Source: CAUTNH01 sp963543845 | GTDB taxonomy: Bacteria; Bacillota_I; Bacilli_A; Acholeplasmatales; Acholeplasmataceae | Reading direction: 5' to 3' | Assembly: GCA_963543845.1 (NCBI GenBank) | Contig: CAUUCL010000004.1 | Coordinates: 1-64,000 of the forward strand | DNA length: 64,000 nucleotides | In this document: in pieces, positions 46,301 to 53,883 of the stretch | Position numbering within the stretch: position 1 is the first letter of the stretch | Layout: the number at the start of each line of letters is the position of its first letter | Notes under the pieces: model-generated | Told to the model about the DNA's origin: nothing | The model's input: only the letters and a program-made list of their open reading frames with translations | Databases searched by the model: none | Translations under genes and position numbers: made by a program

Positions 46301-46962
46301 ATAATACAGTAGTTGCAGAAGACCCTAAAACAGTTTATAAAGGAAGGTATTTAATCGATCAAATAAATCATGGTCTTTTGAAAAATAATATTAGAGCTGC
46401 TAGAAATATTGTTGAAAACTTATCTAATGGTCAAAATCAATTAAATGACAGATTTAAAATTCTTCAAAAAGCAATCAAAAACTTTAAAAAAGAGCGACAA
46501 GAAGGACAAATGTTTAGTGCAACTGATTATGAAATTGATGAGATAAAAAGTATTATTTTAGATTATAAGGAAGAGCTTGTGAAAAATAATAAGTTATTTA
46601 AAAATATGACATATTATGAAAAAGAAGATATTAAAAAGGCAATTCTAAAAATAAAGGAAGTTGAAGGGAAGAATCTTTTAAACCTTTCATTAGATGAGCT
46701 TATAAATCTAAAAAATGAGATTTCTAAATCATATTATGATTTTAAATCAAAAGGTATTAGCGTTTTAGATAGCGATTTACTTGATTTAGATGAGCCATTT
46801 AGTCTTTATCAAAGCTTTATAAAATTGATCAATAAGGTTAATTTAGATAATTTAAAATTAGATGAGATAAAGATTTTAATAGCAAATTATTATTATAAGT
46901 TATTAGAAAATAGTAGTATGGATTTAATAAATGAATTAAATGAAAAATTAAAAAACATATAA
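43330..46962 (+). CDS. Secreted subtilisin-like serine protease, multidomain
   Basis: The 1,210-aa protein has a signal peptide (to about residue 29), an I9-like propeptide region, and an S8 protease domain with catalytic D184 (GIIDTAVD), H234 (DHGTHVAG) and S416 (NGTSMAAPH); the oxyanion Asn lies in VFAAGN. After it come PEGA/carboxypeptidase-regulatory-like beta domains (to about 640), a jelly-roll-like region and a C-terminal helical region resembling FIVAR modules. No LPxTG anchor is seen. A run of seven G (44258-44264) encodes part of NNSWGGG. The operon context suggests it processes host proteins or the partner surface proteins. Confidence 0.9.
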   Translation: MKKISMRLSLLAIFILAVVSIISFNISASKWKYKNKLTKEVIEKIDNTSKNEYLDFLLHFKNKNEVKKTEINKLLSNLKENQKSQNEIIEKIKNHKDLEKFESFYIINTLRVRARKNLMIDLIKSADIIKVEDNSKLDLNKPTGKSISKRSNLKDPMWNIEMVKADKMWKENIYGEGVTVGIIDTAVDVNHKGLKRKFKGYNELTQTMDYEGSFYDALEDGKNDRPNNTMDMDHGTHVAGTILGSEVTSSGIEHNKVGVAPKAKFITARALDTKNPNLKSINSVFIKAGQWMLSPTGKPENRPKVINNSWGGGDNSLWYQGMLKAWLNADILPVFAAGNRRYEDPQDVRCNVVTPGSYPEALTVAAVDKNEVLAPFSCSGPSRFNTSIIKPEVSAPGVAIRSTWPGDGYAYLNGTSMAAPHVTGLVALLSSYDRSKTVDELKEIIKKTTKARTDLEFPSWPNMGYGYGIIDAKKALLKLQNTNIYTLNFNITADNLSVDDYRIEIYKDDVLIEKIKNVSQITLGEGTYKIKVFKKGYKKYESELNLNSDKTLDIELLKEEIIKFSGVVKSDENNLENAKILFKSEISDYEVYSHHNGNFEIDIPKGNYEVEVFKENYEVKKETINIENNTDNYTFNLRYFNKKIENTKHDNSKLSPDVNNLLHIGNMAAQRYFGYEAGAVKFNLASKTKIESLDVFFANSTLSEFQDTKARLSIFSYDEYKRPIEYVTDYVIDFIPGRLNKINLQRFNLELEGDVYFMLKSTNPAKSGFVLGVDTTNYVVDNSFVSEGGNLYKLDFVKTTTGNLKGNLIFRLNKINGDNQEIEKPIVDGPLKYGQTQIIGKASGSVVAIFPNGISTISKTKNNKFIINVPFGLNVGDEIYLYRLDDNGNRSKSTYLRILNNFDKLDKALDYAETVISSNPSLGELVKKYNKIKSDYDSLHVNTIYPSYQMISDRQKEIDELADSLKNLAISADILRKPLLDLISEAEELLNNTVVAEDPKTVYKGRYLIDQINHGLLKNNIRAARNIVENLSNGQNQLNDRFKILQKAIKNFKKERQEGQMFSATDYEIDEIKSIILDYKEELVKNNKLFKNMTYYEKEDIKKAILKIKEVEGKNLLNLSLDELINLKNEISKSYYDFKSKGISVLDSDLLDLDEPFSLYQSFIKLINKVNLDNLKLDEIKILIANYYYKLLENSSMDLINELNEKLKNI

Positions 46963-46971
46963 GGAGGATAT

Positions 46972-49900
46972 ATGAATATTAAATTTAGAAATATAACATT
47001 AAAGTTATTATTTATATTTACAATATTATTTAGTGCAGTATTTTTATCATTAAAAGTAAAAGCTGCACCACAAACAGTACTTGATAAATATAAAGAGAAA
47101 ATTGATGAACTTTTAAAAAGAGATGATTTAATTAGCCGTTTCCAAGGAACATCTTTTATGACAAGTGATCAAACTTACAACTTAGGAAGTTTTAATCCTA
47201 ATACAGATTTAGGAAAAGTTCCACTTGATCAAGTAAAAGAAACACCATGGTATTCAGTTTTTAAGGAAGCTGTGGCAAGAAAGATTTTATTTGAAAGCGT
47301 TAATTTAAATGAGGCACAAGCTCAGTTAAAAGAACTGCTTACATATGAAGCAAAATTTGCAAAAAAACTAACAAACACAAATTTAGATGATGGACACTAC
47401 TATATACCATTTAAATTATATGGTGTAAAAAATCCGATTGATGCTGGTGGATATAGTGTTTATGAAAAAGATGATGAATATAAAAAGACTGAAACAGAAC
47501 TTTTATCAGGCGTTAACAAAGAAATTGACCTTGGTGGGGGAGAGGTTAGTAAGTCTAATATTTTAGCTAAAATAATTGGTAATAGAATAGTAATGAATTT
47601 TATTGCTAATAAGGATAAAGTTAAAGATATTAAAGGTATAAAAATAAATCCAGTAAATGGATTAAAACCAACATTTTATGTAAATAAAGCAAATGGAAAT
47701 AATCCTGCATCATTTGATATAACTCTTCCACTTGGACTTAATGCAAGTGAGATTGTTTTTGATGTTCAATATGTAAATGAATTAGGCGAGGAAAAATGGA
47801 TAAGAAATGTTTGTGTTGATTTAAACTATGAAAAAGCAGTAAGAGATAATGTATCTCATGAAGAGGATAAAAAGCAACTTATTGAAGGTGTAAATTATGA
47901 ATCTTATATTAAATCTAGATTAGATAATTTAAGAAAAAGAGCAAGCGCATTAACATTTAATTTAGAATATGAAAGAACAGACGATGAAGATACTTTATTT
48001 AATAAAGCATATACAAATTTAGTAAATCATGCACTTGATTTTTCGTACGACACAACTAATTTAAAAGAAATTCAAAAAGATGCAAGAGTAATTTATGAGA
48101 ATGAGTATAGAAATACTTTAAAAGAAATGATTGTTAAAAAGGCAATGATTTTTAAAGATGATATTAGATTTGAAAAAAATGCAATCTATAATCACTTTAA
48201 ATTTACTGCTGAATCTTTAACAAAATATAAAGAATATCTTACAAATATTAAAGATACATTAAAAGGTAAGACTATTGTAGAACTTCTTGAAATTGATACT
48301 AAAATTGATAAGGCAGCTCATAATATCCATGTTAAACCAAATTATAAGCCACTTGAAGGACTTTTAGAAAAAGCTAAACAATATAAAAGTTCATTAAGTT
48401 ATAACTTTCATGATGCTAATGGAAAAGCATGCCTTGCTTTAATGAATGAGATAGAGTTATTGCTTGATGTAATTAAAAAAGATAAAGTAACTAAAAAACC
48501 AGTTAATGTTGTATCAGATGCTAAAGATTTAGTTAATGCTTTAAATAAACTTACTCCATATTTTGGAACTCCAATCAATGAGCAAAATCCATATGATGAT
48601 TTAACTCCACCAACTCCACCTGTATCAAATAAAAAATATTCTATGGAATTTGAATGGAAAGATGTAGATAAAAATCATATTACAAAATATGATTTTGCTA
48701 ATACTTTATTTAAAACTATTTGGTATAAAAACTTCGTTAATAAAATAGTATTTGAGAAAAAAGATGATAAAATCATTGCACATTTTTTCTTTAAACCAAT
48801 AATTGATAGTGATGGTAATGTTTTATTTGCCATTAAACAAATCCAAAATAAAAGAAATGGCGCTGCTAATCTTGAAATAGATGAAGAATATGATTTAGAA
48901 ATGAAGTTTCAAAGTGAGACTAAACAAATTAAATCCCCTAAGAAGGCACATTTTGTATTAAATAAAAATGATGATGAAAACATTCTAACATCAATTGATT
49001 TTTACTGGAGTGGTTCAAATACTGCTGCCGATAGCAAGTTTACATATACTGACTGTAAACTCCAATATAAATTAGATACTAAAGAAATTATTGATGAGTC
49101 ACTTAATAAAAAAGATGCAGAAAAAGCAATTTCTGAATTTGATAAATTAGATTTAACTAATATTCCTAATTCGCTAAAAACTAGTGCTAATCTTGCAAAG
49201 ACTAATCTTTCAGATGCATTAAATAATCCTGCTACAACTCAAGATGGACTAAATGATTTAACTAAAAAGTTAAATGATAAGATTGCTGAGATAAATAAAC
49301 TACTTGAGTTTTTAAAAGTATACAATGAAAAACTTAATAAGTTTAATGAGCTTAAAGCAACTAATAACTATACTGATGATTCTGTGGCTGAGTTTGAGCA
49401 AATTTTAAATGAGGCAAAGGATATATTTGATAACAATAAACAAGATAAAATTGATGAGTACACTCGAAAATTGAATAACATTCTTGTTATTTTAAAGCAA
49501 AAACAAATTAACTATGATATAGCAAAAGAAGCAATTAAGCTTCATAAAGATGCTTATACTGTACTTCCTAGTTTAGTCAATGAGACATACATACAAAAAT
49601 ATAATGAGTTAAAACAAGTTATAGAAAATGAAAATGCATCATCACAAGAATATCTTAATAGATTAGTTGAGATATTTAAAATTGAAGCTGCAAAATGTAA
49701 GAATTATTTAGATTTAAAAAATCTTTATCAATTAAAATTAGATGATTTTAACAATAAAAAAGCATCTAATAAATACTCTGAATTATCAATCGCTAAAGCT
49801 GAAATTATTTTAAATGATGTTAAGGTTTCTCTTGACGAAAATAAAGCCGATAAATTTCCAGAATTGACAGATAAGTTAAATAATATAGAATCTATATATG

Positions 49901-51510
49901 AGTTTAAAAAAGATATTGATTTAGAAGATGGTGAGTACACAGTTAATGTATCATTTAGAAAAAATGATGCAAGTGCTGAATTATCACATGCTGATGAGGC
50001 TTTAAATAATCGTGCTAGAATGGTTGTTAGTGGTAATAAAGTTACACTTTATTTAAGATTACAACCAACTGGTGTAATAAACGGTAAGGCTAATGGTGTA
50101 ATATCTGATATAAGTTTTCCTGATGGAACAAGTGTAAATGTTATATCAAGTAAAAATACAACTATTGAATATGCGGGACAAACATATACTTATAATTATC
50201 CAACTGAGGTAAGTTTTGATATTGATATAAAAAAAGAATATTATATAACCAAACTTGTTTCAAGATCGCCAGCATTTGGAAGCAATACTCACGATGAAGA
50301 AGCAAGATTATATGTTGATATTTTAAATGCTGTCAAAGGATTTAATCAAGATGAGCCTGATAAAAAAGATTTAATTTATCACAGAAATGAATTAAATAAA
50401 GTATTTGGGGCAAACCAAAGTATTCTTCCAGATGAAATTATTAACTCTGTTAATGAATTACTTAACAAAATTAAAGAGCAAATAAACAGCACTACTGTTA
50501 GTGAAAATGAAGTTAAAAAATCAATAAAAGATGCTAAAAAACTAATTACTAAGATTTTAAAATTTAATGATTTAGAAGTTAAATATAAAAGCCAAGAGCA
50601 ATTTGTAAAAGATTATAAATTAGATAGTGAAATCACAGATGAAAGCAAGAAGAAAATGAGTGATAAACTTACAAGTCTTTATGCTGAGATTAGAAATCTA
50701 ATTAGCAAAATTGATGCAAATAGTGAAAATGATTACAATGAAATAAATAAAAAAGTAATTGAGCTTGGTAAAATTTATTTACTTGCAAGATATAACACAA
50801 GTAATTTAAAAGCACTTCTTGATGAATTTAACAGTAAAGCAACACCTGAGATAAAAGAAAAATATAAAGCAAAAATTTCAGAAATTACAACATATATTGA
50901 ACTTTGCAAAAATACAAAACCTGCTGAAAAGCCAAGTAAATTTGAAACAGCGCTAAAGGCGATATTATCTGAGATTAAAGGTGAGAATCCTTCAATTCCT
51001 GAGTCAGATAAAAATGATTTAGAAGTTAGATTTTTATACTTCTTACTTGCTAAGACTAACCTTGAAGGTAAGAAGTTAAATCTTGATGGAAGTCTAAAAG
51101 ATGATTTCAATAAGGTTATAGTAGATCAAGTAAATAATCAAACAAATATTGATGAGATAAACAAAATTGTTGAAAAACTTGAAAAAGAAACAGTTAAACT
51201 TATAGAAAAAGAAATCTCAATTAGCAAGTCTAATAGCAATACACTTTCTAAACTGGATTCATATTTATATGAGAAAAAAATCACTGTTAGTGAAAATAAA
51301 AATGGAAATACTTTTAAAATTAGATTTAAAAAAGGATATATTAAGTCAGTGAATTTTTTAAATCCAAGTGCTAGCACAACTCTTAATGAAAGTGTTGAAT
51401 ATGATGAATTCATAGTATCGCTTCCTGGAGAATTAAAGTCTGAATATGAACTAGATGTTAATATTAAAGCAATGAATAGATGGCAAAAAGTAAATTTAAA
51501 AATAAAATAA
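46972..51510 (+). CDS. Giant secreted protein with NEAT-like and FIVAR-like regions
   Basis: The 1,512-aa protein has a signal peptide cleaved after VKA (about residue 31) and no LPxTG or C-terminal membrane anchor. Three beta-rich regions (about 138-285, 553-703, 984-1115) resemble NEAT domains; the third opens LEDGEYTVNVSFRK and continues NNRARMVVSGNKVTLYLRL, close to clostridial NEAT patterns. Between them lie helical FIVAR-like units (NNYTDDSVAEFEQILNEAK). A fourth, shorter beta module ends the chain. NEAT domains bind haem or host proteins; the haem-binding residues were not verified. AAGGAGG precedes the ATG, 9 bases after the protease gene. Confidence 0.65.
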   Translation: MNIKFRNITLKLLFIFTILFSAVFLSLKVKAAPQTVLDKYKEKIDELLKRDDLISRFQGTSFMTSDQTYNLGSFNPNTDLGKVPLDQVKETPWYSVFKEAVARKILFESVNLNEAQAQLKELLTYEAKFAKKLTNTNLDDGHYYIPFKLYGVKNPIDAGGYSVYEKDDEYKKTETELLSGVNKEIDLGGGEVSKSNILAKIIGNRIVMNFIANKDKVKDIKGIKINPVNGLKPTFYVNKANGNNPASFDITLPLGLNASEIVFDVQYVNELGEEKWIRNVCVDLNYEKAVRDNVSHEEDKKQLIEGVNYESYIKSRLDNLRKRASALTFNLEYERTDDEDTLFNKAYTNLVNHALDFSYDTTNLKEIQKDARVIYENEYRNTLKEMIVKKAMIFKDDIRFEKNAIYNHFKFTAESLTKYKEYLTNIKDTLKGKTIVELLEIDTKIDKAAHNIHVKPNYKPLEGLLEKAKQYKSSLSYNFHDANGKACLALMNEIELLLDVIKKDKVTKKPVNVVSDAKDLVNALNKLTPYFGTPINEQNPYDDLTPPTPPVSNKKYSMEFEWKDVDKNHITKYDFANTLFKTIWYKNFVNKIVFEKKDDKIIAHFFFKPIIDSDGNVLFAIKQIQNKRNGAANLEIDEEYDLEMKFQSETKQIKSPKKAHFVLNKNDDENILTSIDFYWSGSNTAADSKFTYTDCKLQYKLDTKEIIDESLNKKDAEKAISEFDKLDLTNIPNSLKTSANLAKTNLSDALNNPATTQDGLNDLTKKLNDKIAEINKLLEFLKVYNEKLNKFNELKATNNYTDDSVAEFEQILNEAKDIFDNNKQDKIDEYTRKLNNILVILKQKQINYDIAKEAIKLHKDAYTVLPSLVNETYIQKYNELKQVIENENASSQEYLNRLVEIFKIEAAKCKNYLDLKNLYQLKLDDFNNKKASNKYSELSIAKAEIILNDVKVSLDENKADKFPELTDKLNNIESIYEFKKDIDLEDGEYTVNVSFRKNDASAELSHADEALNNRARMVVSGNKVTLYLRLQPTGVINGKANGVISDISFPDGTSVNVISSKNTTIEYAGQTYTYNYPTEVSFDIDIKKEYYITKLVSRSPAFGSNTHDEEARLYVDILNAVKGFNQDEPDKKDLIYHRNELNKVFGANQSILPDEIINSVNELLNKIKEQINSTTVSENEVKKSIKDAKKLITKILKFNDLEVKYKSQEQFVKDYKLDSEITDESKKKMSDKLTSLYAEIRNLISKIDANSENDYNEINKKVIELGKIYLLARYNTSNLKALLDEFNSKATPEIKEKYKAKISEITTYIELCKNTKPAEKPSKFETALKAILSEIKGENPSIPESDKNDLEVRFLYFLLAKTNLEGKKLNLDGSLKDDFNKVIVDQVNNQTNIDEINKIVEKLEKETVKLIEKEISISKSNSNTLSKLDSYLYEKKITVSENKNGNTFKIRFKKGYIKSVNFLNPSASTTLNESVEYDEFIVSLPGELKSEYELDVNIKAMNRWQKVNLKIK

Positions 51511-51511
51511 A

Positions 51512-51540
51512 TTGACAAAAAAACTATAATTTGCTAATAT
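51512..51540 (+). promoter_or_regulatory. tRNA-Glu promoter
   Basis: TTGACA (51512-51517), 17-bp spacer, TAATAT (51535-51540). Confidence 0.75.
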
Positions 51541-51562
51541 AGGCATGTTGTTTTAGACAATT

Positions 51563-51635
51563 GGCCAGTTGGAGAAGCGGTTAACTCATATGCCTCTCAC
51601 GCATACATACACGGGTTCGAACCCCGTACTGGCTA
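51563..51635 (+). tRNA. tRNA-Glu (CTC)
   Basis: Acceptor GGCCAGT pairs with ACTGGCT (G1-U72), D-stem GAG/CTC, anticodon stem TATGC/GCATA with loop CTCTCAC (anticodon CTC, 51596-51598), T-stem ACGGG/CCCGT with TTCGAAC. CCA is not encoded. The body matches tRNA-Glu, but the anticodon reads only GAG. Confidence 0.93.
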
Positions 51636-51650
51636 AAATATGATTATTAA

Positions 51651-51680
51651 AAAATGCACCAATCGGTGCATTTTTTTTTT
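51651..51680. terminator. Bidirectional terminator
   Basis: AAAATGCACC/GGTGCATTTT stem with AATC loop and T-runs on both strands, serving tRNA-Glu and the convergent ATPase gene. Confidence 0.85.
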
Positions 51681-51692
51681 ATTATATTTATT

Positions 51693-52886
51693 TTATCGTA
51701 AAAGCCAGTCTGCAATATCTACAACTTTTATTCCATCAATTGTATATTCGTCATGATTAGTTCTTGAAATTATAATCTTAGGAAAGTTATCATTTATTTT
51801 AAGAAGAGATGATATTTCTCTATTAAGTGTTTTTTTATCAGCTATATTTAATGAAACCTGGATATAGATTTTTTCACTTTGCTTAACTGCGATAAAGTCA
51901 ATTTCTTTTTCGTAGAATTTACCAATATAAACATCATAGCCTCTTCGCAAAAGTTCAATAAATACGATATTTTCATAAACTCTTCCTAAGTCTTCGTTTC
52001 TTGTTCCTAGTATAGCGTATTTCATACCATGATCGCAAAGATAGTATTTTCGTTCAGTGCTCAAATATTTTTTGCCTTTAATATCATATCTTTTGGCCTC
52101 ATAGAAAATAAAGGCTCTTGATAGGTAATTTATATAATTTGAGATAGTATTATGACTCACGGATTTTAAATTGCTACTTAGATAATTTTCTATATTTCTA
52201 ACTGATGTAAGATTAGATATATTATCTATTAGAAAATTAGTTAAATTTTCAAATAAAATGGAATTTTTAATTTTATATTTGCTTGCAATATCACGCACTA
52301 CGATTGTATTAAAAACATCTTTTTTTATGTAGGAGTACTTATCGTTTATATCACTATACAAATAAGATCCAGCAAATCCCCCTTCTTTTACATATAAATC
52401 AAATGCTTCATTTACATTACTATATCCATAGTACTTAATAAATTCTTCAAATGAAAATGGGAAAACTTCAATTGTAAAAGTTCTGCCAGTAAAAAGAGTT
52501 GCTAAATCACTACTTAATAAAAATGCATTTGAACCTGTTAGGTAAATATCAAAAATTTCTTTAGCGTGGATGCTATTTATTGCCAATTCAAAATTAGGAC
52601 AAAGCTGTACTTCATCAACTAATAAATAATTATTTTTATTCTCTATATATGAATTTATAATATGTTCATGAAGTTTATGATAGTCCAGATATATCTCGTT
52701 TTCAGCCTCTTGTAAATTTATCCAAATGATATTAGCATTTTTATCATTTTCAAAAAGCCATTTCATATATGCTTGTAAAAGTTTTGATTTCCCTGATCTT
52801 CTAGATCCTGAGATAATTTTAATATCGGGAGTATTTTTGACATTGATAAGTTTATTTAAATATTTTTCTCTTTGAATAAGTCTCAT
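51693..52886 (-). CDS. AAA ATPase with DUF4143-type C-terminus (paralog 3)
   Basis: The 397-aa protein has P-loop GSRRSGKSK (K33), Walker B LLVDEVQLCP, TGSNAFLLS and a TGRTF arginine motif; the C-terminus shows KEIDFIAVKQ then YIQVSLN, the DUF4143 pattern. The start at 52886 is chosen because AGGTG lies just before it and the two paralogs begin the same way (REKYL-type start); a longer frame to 52994 would run through the promoter repeat and terminator. A 13-bp perfect inverted repeat lies upstream. Confidence 0.87.
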   Translation of the reverse strand: MRLIQREKYLNKLINVKNTPDIKIISGSRRSGKSKLLQAYMKWLFENDKNANIIWINLQEAENEIYLDYHKLHEHIINSYIENKNNYLLVDEVQLCPNFELAINSIHAKEIFDIYLTGSNAFLLSSDLATLFTGRTFTIEVFPFSFEEFIKYYGYSNVNEAFDLYVKEGGFAGSYLYSDINDKYSYIKKDVFNTIVVRDIASKYKIKNSILFENLTNFLIDNISNLTSVRNIENYLSSNLKSVSHNTISNYINYLSRAFIFYEAKRYDIKGKKYLSTERKYYLCDHGMKYAILGTRNEDLGRVYENIVFIELLRRGYDVYIGKFYEKEIDFIAVKQSEKIYIQVSLNIADKKTLNREISSLLKINDNFPKIIISRTNHDEYTIDGIKVVDIADWLLR

Positions 52887-52913
52887 ATTTTCACCTACAC
52901 ATATTATAACACC

Positions 52914-52950
52914 ACTGACCAAAAATAAGAAAAATTCATTTTTGGTCAGT
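52914..52950. promoter_or_regulatory. Inverted-repeat operator candidate of ATPase 3
   Basis: ACTGACCAAAAAT (52914-52926) and ATTTTTGGTCAGT (52938-52950) are perfect 13-bp inverted arms, 11 bp apart. On the minus strand TATAAT (around 52902-52907) follows, so the arms cover the -35 region. Confidence 0.75.
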
Positions 52951-52973
52951 TGGATAAATTTAAGGCTATAAAA

Positions 52974-52996
52974 AAATGCACCATTATGGTGCATTT
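52974..52996 (-). terminator. Terminator of the 53003-53866 gene
   Basis: AAATGCACC/GGTGCATTT stem with 5-nt loop, followed by T on the minus strand. Confidence 0.8.
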
Positions 52997-53002
52997 AATA
53001 TA

Positions 53003-53866
53003 TTATCCTAATAATTTAAAAGGAAGTTTATTGTAAAAATCCATAAATGAATTTATTTCACTATAAGATTTTTGTTCAGATTCAGAAATTGTTGGAACTT
53101 TTTTAGTTGTTTCTTTAATTTCATAATTAACTTCCATTTTAATGCCTGAATCTTTCATTGTCATTGTCATTTTAATCATAGCGCTTGAAAAATGGAATTG
53201 ATTATTATCTGTTTTTTTAATACCAATTATTGCATATGAATTAGGATCAATTCCTGAGGCTTTTCCGCCTGCTAGTTTATTTAAAGCTTCGTATTTAAGT
53301 TTTATGTATGTAATATTAGGATTATTATCATCTTTTAAAAACTCAATAGCATTTCCTAATTGTTTAACTAATTCTGCAAAATTAGTTTTACCTAATTCAT
53401 TTAATACATCACCAGGATTTGGCAGTAAATTGTTTCCAGGATTTTTAATTTTACGATAGAATTCATAATATGTACCATCTTTTTGTCTTGATGTTGCTGA
53501 TACAAAAACTTTATCTTTTCCTTGTTTTGTTAAAGTTATATTACTTTCTATTTCAAAATTAGTGCTATCTTTTCCAGTTAAACTAAATTTAAATTGAGAA
53601 TTTAAGTCATTATCTGTAATTCCTTCAAAATCAACATTAACATTAGCTTTAGGAGTAGTTAATTTAAGTACTCCTTTCATATCAAAAATAGTTTTCTTAT
53701 CTAATTTATCTTTGTTATACTCATCGATAAACTCTTTTCTTTGGTTTTCATTTGCTTGACGAAGTTTGTTCTCATCAATTGCACCCTTTGGATTATTTCC
53801 GCAACCTACAAGGGTAAAGATAAATAGCGGAACAAGTAAAAATAAAAATAATTTTCTAATTTTCAT
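53003..53866 (-). CDS. Predicted lipoprotein, LppX/LolA-like beta fold possible
   Basis: From ATG 53866 (AAAGGTG upstream) the 287-aa product has a lipoprotein signal ending LVGC (C22). The mature part alternates short beta strands (IFDMKGVLKLTTP, QFKFSLTGKDS, FEIESNITLTKQG), reminiscent of LppX/LolA-type lipid or ligand carriers, but no family is certain. It follows the MsmK-like ATPase gene by 17 bp in the same operon. That pairing hints at carbohydrate-linked expression, not a proven link in function. Confidence 0.65.
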   Translation of the reverse strand: MKIRKLFLFLLVPLFIFTLVGCGNNPKGAIDENKLRQANENQRKEFIDEYNKDKLDKKTIFDMKGVLKLTTPKANVNVDFEGITDNDLNSQFKFSLTGKDSTNFEIESNITLTKQGKDKVFVSATSRQKDGTYYEFYRKIKNPGNNLLPNPGDVLNELGKTNFAELVKQLGNAIEFLKDDNNPNITYIKLKYEALNKLAGGKASGIDPNSYAIIGIKKTDNNQFHFSSAMIKMTMTMKDSGIKMEVNYEIKETTKKVPTISESEQKSYSEINSFMDFYNKLPFKLLG

Positions 53867-53883
53867 TTTATTCACCTTTCTTA

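Noticed and set aside
52887..52994. N-terminal extension of ATPase 3 by 36 codons
   Set aside because: It would translate the promoter, inverted repeat and a terminator stem; paralogs start at the shorter position.
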